A stretch of DNA of 6,853 bases from Desulfobacterales bacterium (GTDB lineage: Bacteria; Desulfobacterota; Desulfobacteria; Desulfobacterales; JAFDCJ01). The notes beneath the pieces were generated by a model. That model had not been told where the DNA came from, searched no databases, and saw nothing but the letters and a program-made list of their open reading frames with translations. Shown piece by piece: positions 1 through 5,616 of this stretch (the first letter of the stretch is position 1; every line of letters begins with the position of its first letter). The DNA lies in assembly GCA_020345785.1 (NCBI GenBank), contig CP070771.1, positions 1,264,612-1,271,464 on the forward strand. The letters are read 5' to 3'. A program made the translations under genes and the position numbers.

Positions 1-1
1 A

Positions 2-826
2 TGGGTCGAACACGTCCAGGCCATCAATCAAAATGGATTGCTGATCGAACGGGAAGGCAAAACCCGAACGGTTCGTATCAACGCCACCATGGACCCGGTC
101 CAAATCGGTCCGGCGGAGCTCGTCATCATATTTGTCAAATCAACTCAGACCAAAGTCGCAGTTGAAACCGCTCAGACGATCGCCGGCTCTGGCGGCACGG
201 TCATGACCCTGCAGAACGGGATGGGTAACGCCGACATCATCGCCGAGTATATTGAAGCGGATCGCGTCCTGGCAGGCACCACTTCGCACGGGGCCACCAT
301 GCTGGGGGCGGGGCGCATCCGGCATGCCGGCATCGGCGCCACGACCATCGGCAGTTGGGCCGACACCGACCAGGGGCGGCAGCGGGCCAAGCAGTTTGCC
401 GATTTCTTTGACGCCGCAGGTATCGAAACGGAGGCCGTAGCCGACGTCCGCAGTGTGGTCTGGAACAAGCTTCTGATCAACATCGGCATCAATGCCATCA
501 CGGCATTGAGCGGGATTAAAAACGGCCAGCTACTGGATCTGGCAATCACCCGCGAATTGAGCCGCAGCGCAGTCGAAGAAGCCATGGCCGTGGCTCGCGC
601 CCAGCACGCGGCGATTAAAGATGACGCGGTGGACGTTGTTTTTAAAGTGGCCCAAGCCACTGCCGCCAATCGATCATCCATGGGGCAGGATGTGGATAAC
701 AAACGCCAAACGGAAATTGCCGCCATCAACGGATTCATCGTAAGGGAAGCCAAACGGCTGGGGCTTGAAGCACCGATTAATTTTGCCTTGACGGCGTTGA
801 TTGAAACCTTGCAGTCGCATTACTAG
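2..826 (+). CDS. panE: 2-dehydropantoate 2-reductase (ketopantoate reductase), 5'-truncated
   Basis: This cytosolic enzyme reduces 2-dehydropantoate to (R)-pantoate with NADPH, in pantothenate/CoA synthesis. The frame is open from base 2 to the TAG at 824-826, giving 274 visible residues. The family is about 300 residues long, so roughly 30-35 N-terminal residues, including the GxGxxG nucleotide-binding loop, lie left of the window. The ATG at bases 1-3 is in another frame, and the TTG at 38 is internal. Numbering from codon 38, visible family marks are FVKSTQT (32-38), LQNGMGN (58-64), the catalytic lysine in VWNKLLIN (K144, bases 467-469), NAITAL followed by KNG, and the C-terminal SSMGQD (213-218) with the substrate-binding glutamate in QTEIAAING (E226, bases 713-715). 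From memory these correspond to K176 and E256 of E. coli PanE. The next gene is panB, the preceding step of the pathway, which supports true PanE rather than a paralogue. No broken codons are seen. Confidence 0.93.
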   Translation, partial: WVEHVQAINQNGLLIEREGKTRTVRINATMDPVQIGPAELVIIFVKSTQTKVAVETAQTIAGSGGTVMTLQNGMGNADIIAEYIEADRVLAGTTSHGATMLGAGRIRHAGIGATTIGSWADTDQGRQRAKQFADFFDAAGIETEAVADVRSVVWNKLLINIGINAITALSGIKNGQLLDLAITRELSRSAVEEAMAVARAQHAAIKDDAVDVVFKVAQATAANRSSMGQDVDNKRQTEIAAINGFIVREAKRLGLEAPINFALTALIETLQSHY

Positions 827-853
827 CAAGCCACGGTCGGAACGAACACCTGG

Positions 854-886
854 CCATCCGGTACATCACCGGAGCAATGGATTTTT
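854..886 (+). terminator. Probable intrinsic terminator after panE
   Basis: A hairpin lies 27 bases after the panE stop. CCAT (854-857) plus CCGGT (858-862) pair with ACCGG (868-872) plus ATGG (877-880), with a 5-nt loop and a 4-nt bulge (AGCA) on the 3' side. ATTTTT (881-886) follows directly. The bulge and the short U tract make it a modest terminator. If it works, panE and panB are not strictly one transcript. Confidence 0.45.
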
Positions 887-887
887 G

Positions 888-1051
888 AAAATTCCAAATA
901 GCAAATATCAAATAACAAATAATTTCCAATGACCAAACCTTCAAATTCCAAACCAATGTGCAAATTTGAAGAAACGGATCGATCGTTTTCGTTCATTGAA
1001 ATTTCGAATTTTGAATTTGTTTGAAATTTGGTGCTTGCAATTTGGGATTTT
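888..1051. repeat. AT-rich inverted-repeat element with heptanucleotide arms
   Basis: This 164-bp non-coding element fills most of the panE-panB gap. The left arm (888-934) reads AAAATTC, then four 7-nt units CAAATAG, CAAATAT, CAAATAA, CAAATAA (895-922), then TTTCCAATGACC. The reverse complement of the right arm (990-1051) reads AAAATCC, then CAAATTG, CAAGCAC, CAAATTT, CAAACAA (units at 1017-1044), a 15-nt insertion, then TTTCAATGAACG. The arms are thus inverted copies in the same 7-nt register. Inside is a perfect 9-bp inverted repeat, CTTCAAATT (939-947) with AATTTGAAG (963-971). There is no credible reading frame and no target-site duplication that I could see. It looks like a dispersed intergenic repeat, perhaps MITE-like; mobility is inference. 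Confidence 0.7.
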
Positions 1052-1068
1052 GTGCGGCGGAAAATGTT

Positions 1069-1091
1069 TTTAACTCGTTAAAGTTAAGGAG
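1069..1091 (+). promoter_or_regulatory. Palindrome and Shine-Dalgarno of panB
   Basis: TTTAAC-TC-GTTAAA (1069-1082) is a 6+2+6 palindrome ending just before the ribosome binding site AAGGAG (1086-1091). It could be an operator or leader hairpin for panB, but an AT-rich 14-mer can arise by chance. The AAGGAG, 7 nt before the ATG at 1099, fixes the panB start and rules out the in-frame TTG at 1021, which lies within the right arm of the repeat element. I found no convincing -35/-10 pair for panB. Confidence 0.4.
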
Positions 1092-1098
1092 AACTAAA

Positions 1099-1950
1099 AT
1101 GGGTGATAAAAAAATTACTGTCCTTGATGTTCAACAGGCCAAGAATGAGGGACGTAAACTGACCATGCTGACGGCCTATGACTATCCCCTGGGACTGATG
1201 GCCGCCGAATCCGGCGTCGACATTGTCCTGGTGGGTGACTCCCTGGGCATGGTGGTTATGGGTCTGCAGGGAACGGTTGAAGTAACTATGGAAGATATGA
1301 TCCATCACATCAAAGCCGTGGTCAGGGGATGCAAAAACCCTCTTATTGTCGGCGACATGCCGTTTATGAGTTACAACACCTCCATCCGGGATGCGATTAT
1401 CAATGCCGGACGGCTGATGAAAGAAGGCGGCTGTGAAGTCGTCAAGCTGGAAGGCGGGGTTGATTTTGCGCCGACGATCAAAGCGATCGTCAAGGCCGGT
1501 ATTCCCGTGCAGGGGCATATCGGTTTGACGCCGCAAACCGCTTCCGCATTGGGCGGCTTTAAAATGCAGGGTAAAGATGCTGCGGCTGCCAAGCAAATCA
1601 TCGACGATGCCAAGGCCCTGGAAGATGCCGGTGTATTCTCGATGATTCTGGAGGCCGTACCGGCCCCCCTCGGCAAGCTGGTCGCCGAAGCGGTCAAGGT
1701 CCCGGTCATCGGCATCGGTGCCGGACCGGACGTGGACGGTCAGGTACTGGTTTTCCATGACGTTGTGGGTCTCTTTGACCGGTTTGTTCCGAAGTTTGTC
1801 AAACAGTACACCAATGTCAGAAAGATAATTCTAGCGGCATTAAAGGAATTTAACCAGGAAGTTATTGAAGGGAAATTCCCGGGGCCGGAACATTCCTTTA
1901 AAATGCCGGACGAAGCATTGGACCAGTTGAAGAAGATGATTAAAGAGTAA
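1099..1950 (+). CDS. panB: 3-methyl-2-oxobutanoate hydroxymethyltransferase
   Basis: PanB transfers a hydroxymethyl group from 5,10-methylenetetrahydrofolate to 3-methyl-2-oxobutanoate (alpha-ketoisovalerate), giving ketopantoate, the first committed step of pantothenate synthesis. It is a cytosolic (beta/alpha)8-barrel enzyme needing Mg2+. The product is 283 residues, a little longer than E. coli PanB (264). Family motifs in order are TAYDYPLG (25-32), LVGDSLGM (44-51; metal ligand D47), VGDMPFMSY (84-92; metal ligand D86), VVKLEGG (114-120; K117 and E119 in the substrate pocket), GHIGLTPQ (139-146), LEAVP (184-188; catalytic E185) and IGIGAGPDVDGQ (204-215). All catalytic residues I know for the family are present. 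The ATG at 1099 is chosen for its AAGGAG 7 nt upstream; 26 further in-frame codons back to a TTG at 1021 lack family similarity. The gene lies 272 bp after panE and 269 bp before the flavoenzyme gene, so it may be transcribed alone. Confidence 0.97.
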   Translation: MGDKKITVLDVQQAKNEGRKLTMLTAYDYPLGLMAAESGVDIVLVGDSLGMVVMGLQGTVEVTMEDMIHHIKAVVRGCKNPLIVGDMPFMSYNTSIRDAIINAGRLMKEGGCEVVKLEGGVDFAPTIKAIVKAGIPVQGHIGLTPQTASALGGFKMQGKDAAAAKQIIDDAKALEDAGVFSMILEAVPAPLGKLVAEAVKVPVIGIGAGPDVDGQVLVFHDVVGLFDRFVPKFVKQYTNVRKIILAALKEFNQEVIEGKFPGPEHSFKMPDEALDQLKKMIKE

Positions 1951-1952
1951 GG

Positions 1953-2152
1953 AAAGGTTCACGGTTCCCCGTTCAGGGTTCAGGGTTGACTGCCAGTTGA
2001 AAAAGGTTACATTGTGACCCGTCCTGGAATAGCGGCATCATTTGTTAATGTGGATCAAAGGGACAAGGTATCTGAAATTAATATGGTTATCCACCAGACA
2101 AAGAAGCGGTTTATACATTCCTGAACCTCTGAATCCCGAACCTTGAACCCTT
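1953..2152. repeat. Inverted-repeat element with GGTTCAG-type heptad arms
   Basis: This element of about 200 bp starts 2 bases after the panB stop. The left arm (1953-1985) carries iterations of a degenerate GGTTCAG motif (GGTTCAC, GGTTCCCC, then GTTCAGG twice). The right arm (2120-2152), reverse complemented, reads AAGGGTTCAAGGTTC, then GGGATTCAG, then AGGTTCAGG, and aligns with the left arm with a few mismatches and one indel. The arms enclose 134 nt of different sequence (1986-2119). The architecture (inverted arms built from 7-nt units, non-coding core) matches the element at 888-1051, although the unit sequence differs. It is probably a dispersed intergenic repeat. There is no transposase, and no T-run to suggest a terminator. 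Confidence 0.62.
2014..2124 (+). CDS. Doubtful 36-codon small ORF inside the repeat element
   Basis: A GTG at 2014 opens a 36-residue frame ending with the TGA at 2122-2124. AAAAGG (2001-2006) sits 7 nt upstream, an acceptable ribosome binding site. The product begins MTRPGIAASFVNVDQ and ends KKRFIHS; it has no membrane segment, and I recognise no family. The frame is open for eight further codons upstream, to a TGA at 1987-1989. It occupies most of the core between the repeat arms, and its stop lies in the right arm. It could be a real small protein, the remnant of a gene split by the repeats, or chance. Confidence 0.17.
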   Translation: MTRPGIAASFVNVDQRDKVSEINMVIHQTKKRFIHS

Positions 2153-2158
2153 GCTTGT

Positions 2159-2186
2159 GGGGTCGTAGCGCGCAGCGCGAAGCCCC
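2159..2186. repeat. GC-rich REP-like hairpin
   Basis: This 28-nt imperfect palindrome has GGGG (2159-2162) pairing with CCCC (2183-2186) at the base, and GCGC (2168-2171) with GCGC (2175-2178) at the tip around a GCA loop. Mismatches lie between the two stems. It follows directly on the right arm of the preceding element and ends 33 nt before the start codon of the next gene. There is no T tract, so it is not an intrinsic terminator. It resembles REP-type palindromes; alternatively it is an mRNA leader structure. Confidence 0.45.
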
Positions 2187-2219
2187 AAACCTCTTAACCC
2201 ATTTCCACCAGGAAATATC

Positions 2220-4133
2220 ATGAACTTCCCCCATCTATTCCAAACGGGCCGTATTGGTGCATGTCATCTCAGAAACAGGATTATTATGCCCCTTTACCCC
2301 ACCAAATACGCCACAGACGGCAAAGTAAACCCGAAGATGGTGGCGTTCTACCGCACCCGTGCCCGGGGCGGCGCAGCCCTGATTGTACTGGATTGCCCTT
2401 GTCTGGATTATCCAAGGGCATACACGGCCCCCCACAAACTGCGCATTGATGCGGATGAATATGTCCATGGCCTGACGGAGTTGCTCAATGCCGTTAAATC
2501 CGAGGGCGCCAGGGCATTCATGCAGCTGGATTATCCAAAGGAAAGGGCAGTCAAACAGCCGATTCCGGGCGCCAAGCAAAAAGGGAATGCTTGGATCGCG
2601 CCGCTGGCGAACACGATGTCCATTGAAGAAGCTCATGAAATTCTGGCGATCTTGAGCCGGGGTGCGGTCAAAGCCAGGGAAATCGGCTATGACGGCATCG
2701 AAATCCAGGCCAGTTACGGGGAGTTGATCTCCCAGCTGCTGTCGCCGCTTTTGAATACACGCACCGACGAAATGGGCGGCAGCTTGGAAAATCGTTCTTA
2801 TTTTCTGATACAATTGATCCGACAGGTGAAGGAGCGTACCGGCAATGATTTTCCGGTGATGGTCAAGCTGGTTTGCGATGAGTTTGTTGACGGGGGTCTG
2901 GCTATCACAGAGGCCCTGAAGCTTGCCCGGTGGGTTGAAAAAGCAGGTGCCGACGCCATTGTGGCCAATGCGGGCAACAAACAAACCAAATTCAGAACAA
3001 TCCCGCCGCTTGAAAGTGTGCCGGCGCCATTGGCGGATATCGCGGCTCAAATCAAATCCGTGGTCAGCATCCCGGTGGTTGCAATCGGTAAAATCAACAG
3101 ACCCGCTCTCGCTGATGAAATTATTGCTTCGGGAAAAGCGGATTTCGTGGCGATGGCCCGGGCGCTGGTGGCGGATCCGGATTTGCCCCGCAAGGCCGCA
3201 GCAGACGAAATCGATGCGATCCGGCCCTGTGTCGCATGCCTTGAAGACTGTGCCGGCAAGGGTGATGCGGATATCGGCAGATGCTGCACCGTCAACCCGT
3301 TTGCCGGGCACGAATATGACTGGGCGATAACACCGGCCCGGACGACGAAAAAAGTGCTGGTCATCGGCGGAGGACCGGGCGGCATCCAGGCCGCGCTAAT
3401 CGCGGCGCAAAGAGGCCATAAAGTGCAATTATGGGAGCGGTCTGATCGGATTGGCGGTCAGATCAGATTCGCCCACCTCGCACCATTTAAGGAAGAAATG
3501 GCAGGCATTTTAAACTACCTCAAAAACGCCCTGCAAAAATCTCCGGTGGCTGTCCGTCTTGGACAGCCGGCTGATGTGTCTGAAATCGTCGCCTTTGGTC
3601 CGGACGCGGTGATTGTGGCCACCGGTTCCCGACCGGGTCTGCCGCCAATCCCGGGAATTGACGCCGACCGCGTGGTGCAGGCCCGGACGCTTTATGAGAG
3701 CGGGCCGCCTGCCGCCGACAGAGTCTTAATTATCGGCGGCGGCGACATCGGCTGTGAAACCGCTGAATGGCTTGCCGCATCGGCTAAACAGGTTAGCGTG
3801 GTTGAAATTGCGCCGCAAGTACTGGCACGAATGAAGAGCATCCCCCGCGAGCGTTTGTTGGCAAGACTTGTTGAAAAAAAAGTTCAATTATTTACGGATA
3901 CTCAGGTAATCTCGATCGAAGCGCAAAAAGTCTATTTGAAAAGGAAGGACGAAGAACCATTCATGCTGGAAGCCGATCTTGTCGTACTCGGCATCAATGC
4001 CCAACCGGAAGATAAATTATTTCACAAGTTAAAGAACAAGGTCAAAGAGGTAATTGCTGTGGGAGACGCCGCCTCGCCGGGCAATCTTGGCCAAGCTTTA
4101 AGAAATGCAACCGCAGCAGCCCTGAAGATTTAA
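2220..4133 (+). CDS. NADH:flavin oxidoreductase / 2,4-dienoyl-CoA reductase-type Fe-S flavoprotein
   Basis: This 637-residue protein has the length and domain order of E. coli FadH (about 670) and clostridial enoate or bile-acid reductases. Residues 1-330 form an old-yellow-enzyme TIM barrel binding FMN (RNRIIMP 18-24; NTRTDEMGGSLENR 179-192; VAIGKIN 287-293). A 4Fe-4S site follows with FadH-like spacing: C337, C340, C344, C356, then TVNP. The C-terminal half has an FAD-binding motif (VLVIGGGPGG 379-388), a NAD(P)H-binding motif (VLIIGGGDIG 502-511) and a second FAD motif (IAVGDAA 612-618). Known relatives pass electrons from NAD(P)H through FAD and the cluster to FMN, reducing C=C bonds. The substrate here is unknown: the usual HxxHGY stretch is QASYGE (163-168), the QLxHxGR motif reads QLDYPKER (102-109), and residues 221-290 contain no histidine. 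The ATG at 2220 has AGGA 6 nt upstream. The TAA is followed at once by an in-frame TAG and overlaps the facing gene by 4 bp. The protein is probably cytosolic; the class is secure, the reaction is not. Confidence 0.9.
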   Translation: MNFPHLFQTGRIGACHLRNRIIMPLYPTKYATDGKVNPKMVAFYRTRARGGAALIVLDCPCLDYPRAYTAPHKLRIDADEYVHGLTELLNAVKSEGARAFMQLDYPKERAVKQPIPGAKQKGNAWIAPLANTMSIEEAHEILAILSRGAVKAREIGYDGIEIQASYGELISQLLSPLLNTRTDEMGGSLENRSYFLIQLIRQVKERTGNDFPVMVKLVCDEFVDGGLAITEALKLARWVEKAGADAIVANAGNKQTKFRTIPPLESVPAPLADIAAQIKSVVSIPVVAIGKINRPALADEIIASGKADFVAMARALVADPDLPRKAAADEIDAIRPCVACLEDCAGKGDADIGRCCTVNPFAGHEYDWAITPARTTKKVLVIGGGPGGIQAALIAAQRGHKVQLWERSDRIGGQIRFAHLAPFKEEMAGILNYLKNALQKSPVAVRLGQPADVSEIVAFGPDAVIVATGSRPGLPPIPGIDADRVVQARTLYESGPPAADRVLIIGGGDIGCETAEWLAASAKQVSVVEIAPQVLARMKSIPRERLLARLVEKKVQLFTDTQVISIEAQKVYLKRKDEEPFMLEADLVVLGINAQPEDKLFHKLKNKVKEVIAVGDAASPGNLGQALRNATAAALKI

Positions 4134-4777
4134 TAGTATAATATGAGGTTGCGTAGCAGAAAATCTCTCACAGCAAAAAAGGCCGTGCTGAATATCTTCC
4201 ATAAACCCGGTATATTGATAACTACAATCAGAATGATGAAACCGGCGCCGGTGCGGCCGAGCATCTCATAACGGTTGCGCAGCCAGAAGGGCAGCAAGTA
4301 TTTGAAAAGATGGCTGCCGTCGAGCGGCGGGATGGGAATCAGATTGAACATCGCCAGCACGATGTTCAGCAGCGCAGTGTGCAACAGCACGTAAACAGCT
4401 GTTGAACCGATTAAACTACCCGAAAAGACATGAACAATGTTGAGTAGCAGGATCATTATGACGGCGATCAGGAAATTTACGGCGACGCCGGCGCCCGAGA
4501 CACATATATCTCCCATGATCGGCCGCCGGTAATTGCGCGGATCAACCGGCACCGGTTTTGCACCGCCGATGATAAATGTGCCGTTGGAAAGAAAATAAGC
4601 GACGATGGGTACGGCAATGGTCCATAGCGGGTCGATATGGGGGATGGGGTTAAGCGTGATGCGCCCCTGACGTTGGGCCGTGCGGTCTCCGAAAAGCAGC
4701 GCGACGTACCCGTGTGCGATCTCATGGAGCACAATACTTTCCACCAAAAACGCGATGATAAAAATCTTTGCTATCAT
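4130..4777 (-). CDS. Site-2-protease-type (M50) membrane metalloprotease
   Basis: This 215-residue integral membrane protein has the M50 zinc-protease signature. HEIAH (H18, E19, H22) is the HExxH zinc and catalytic motif in the first membrane helix, and D153 in NLIPIPPLDGSH (145-156) is the third zinc ligand. Family-typical LNPIPHIDP (42-50), GGAKPVPVDPRNYR (71-84) and SGAGVAVN (94-101, in place of the usual AGPxxN) lie between. About five hydrophobic stretches are seen (near 3-27, 52-72, 92-116, 124-146 and 178-200). There is no PDZ or CBS domain, so it resembles the compact YwhC-like group rather than RseP. Such enzymes cut substrates within the membrane; the substrate here is unknown. The ATG at 4777-4775 is chosen because the HExxH lies only 17 residues in and an in-frame TGA sits four codons upstream; the Shine-Dalgarno is weak. 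The gene follows the DUF202-like gene by 22 nt, so the two are probably co-transcribed and perhaps translationally coupled. Its TAA shares TTAA (4130-4133) with the facing gene. Confidence 0.9.
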   Translation of the reverse strand: MIAKIFIIAFLVESIVLHEIAHGYVALLFGDRTAQRQGRITLNPIPHIDPLWTIAVPIVAYFLSNGTFIIGGAKPVPVDPRNYRRPIMGDICVSGAGVAVNFLIAVIMILLLNIVHVFSGSLIGSTAVYVLLHTALLNIVLAMFNLIPIPPLDGSHLFKYLLPFWLRNRYEMLGRTGAGFIILIVVINIPGLWKIFSTAFFAVRDFLLRNLILYY

Positions 4778-4799
4778 TTGCTTAAATCATTGATGCGGA

Positions 4800-5135
4800 T
4801 CAGTCAATGTATTCGGCGATTGTGCTGTTATTGCGTTTGATCTTGGATATGAGTCTGTCATGGCGGTGCAGTCGTATGATCGATCGGATAATCAAATATG
4901 ATCCCAATACAACGAGAGCCGCACATAAAATCAGAAGCGGCACAAGCAGATGCATGACGTGAATGATATCGTAATATTTTGAGGTGGCGATAAGGACACT
5001 CATAACTGTTAGCGGCAGTGCAATTACGGCGATTCCGGTGCGCATGGCTGCCAGGGAAGTTCTCTTTTCCGCCAGAAGAAGCTGAACCTCATTAATAATT
5101 ATCGTTTCTGCAACTGTTGTGACCTCTTTGTCCAA
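4800..5135 (-). CDS. DUF202-like small membrane protein
   Basis: This 111-residue protein has two hydrophobic segments (about 33-52 and 60-86), a hydrophilic N-terminus and a basic C-terminal tail (RLHRHDR..KIKRN). The stretch LLLAEKRTSLAAMRTGIAVIA (19-39) resembles the DUF202/YidH signature (L-x-ERT-x-LA-x2-RTG-x-A) at the start of the first helix. The family has no established biochemical role, so no function is assigned. The start is an inferred TTG (5135-5133): no in-frame ATG lies between it and the upstream TAG at 5183-5181, and the first internal ATG (residue 31) would remove the conserved motif. AGGGG, 9 nt upstream, supports the TTG. It is the first gene of a likely two-gene unit with the M50 protease 22 nt downstream, so it might be a partner or substrate of the protease; that is inference. 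Confidence 0.72.
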   Translation of the reverse strand: MDKEVTTVAETIIINEVQLLLAEKRTSLAAMRTGIAVIALPLTVMSVLIATSKYYDIIHVMHLLVPLLILCAALVVLGSYLIIRSIIRLHRHDRLISKIKRNNSTIAEYID

Positions 5136-5616
5136 AATATTTACCCCTGCTAGATTGTATCGCGTGAGCTCCTCTTTAAACTAAAAGCTTTATCCCTCTA
5201 TCATTAAAACATTTCCATCAACCGACATTTCGACAAAATGATGCGCGAGTGCAATTTAGCTGTCAGTGATTTGATGGTGGTGCATCATAAATTCAAACAT
5301 ATAGATTTGCAATTCTTTATTTGTAGGATAAAAAACCACAGCCGAAAAAGCCGGTCTCCTACATCATAATGGGAAAAAAACTGGTAAACTATAACCCATG
5401 GCGCAAGGTCTGATCGATGATATCGGCTGGAAGACCATAGGAACCTGCAATGATCTGAGGTCAGGCGGGTGGATTTTAATTTGCATTGACATAGAATTTT
5501 TTATAAAAGAGGATACTCCGTAATTTTAAAAATCTGACAGGATTCTTCTCGGTAACCCTTTGTTGAGGTAATTACTCCGCCTTGAAAAATAGAAATATGA
5601 GGTAGGATAAAACACA
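5136..5616. other. Divergent intergenic region, no convincing gene
   Basis: These 481 bp separate the start of the minus-strand pair from the response-regulator gene, so they should hold promoters for both. The clearest signal is the sigma-54-like site at 5470-5485. Other marks are a 7-bp inverted repeat, ATGATGC (5238-5244) with GCATCAT (5282-5288); a CGAT-GAT-ATCG palindrome (5415-5425) upstream of the sigma-54 site; and a GTAATTAC palindrome (5568-5575) in the presumed leader of the regulator. GAGGAG (near 5169-5174, minus strand) looks like a ribosome site but no start codon follows at a usable distance. Two short plus-strand ORFs (5238-5369 and 5398-5523) lack ribosome sites and are not called. 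I found no clear sigma-70 promoter and no RNA gene. Confidence 0.6.
5470..5485 (+). promoter_or_regulatory. Candidate sigma-54 (-24/-12) promoter
   Basis: The site reads TGG-N8-TTGCA: GG at 5471-5472 and GC at 5483-5484, exactly 10 nt apart as sigma-54 holoenzyme requires. The full -12 block TTGCA is present; the CAC usually following the -24 GG is ATT. Transcription would start near 5496 and give a leader of about 120 nt before the NtrC-type regulator at 5617. As that regulator belongs to the sigma-54 activator class, autoregulation is plausible but inferred. Confidence 0.42.

Noticed and set aside
1021..1098. 26 extra in-frame codons upstream of panB from a TTG
   Set aside because: They lie partly in the right arm of the repeat element, have no family similarity, and the AAGGAG before the ATG at 1099 marks the real start.
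1986..2013. TTGACT (1986-1991) with TACATT (2008-2013) as a sigma-70 promoter
   Set aside because: 16-nt spacing with a 4/6 -10 match, and the -35 falls at the edge of the heptad repeat arm; not distinguishable from chance.
2235..3311. Long minus-strand open frame opposite the flavoenzyme gene
   Set aside because: It is an antisense shadow: the plus strand carries clear family motifs throughout and the antisense protein resembles nothing.
4152..4175. Hairpin CAGCA/TGCTG just beyond the convergent stops as a terminator
   Set aside because: Five-base stem with an 11-nt loop and no T tract in either direction; it lies in the M50 coding sequence.
5238..5369. 43-codon plus-strand ORF in the divergent intergenic region
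   Set aside because: No ribosome binding site, AT-rich non-protein-like composition, no recognised family.
5486..5507. TTGACA (5486-5491) and TATAAA (5502-5507) as a sigma-70 promoter
   Set aside because: Only 10 nt lie between the two hexamers, far too short.
5398..5523. 41-codon plus-strand ORF in the same region
   Set aside because: No ribosome binding site before the ATG; it overlaps the sigma-54-like promoter, which explains the sequence better.
5514..5579. Direct repeat of TACTCCG at 5514-5520 and 5573-5579
   Set aside because: Seven bases, twice only, with poorly matched flanks; expected by chance at this scale.
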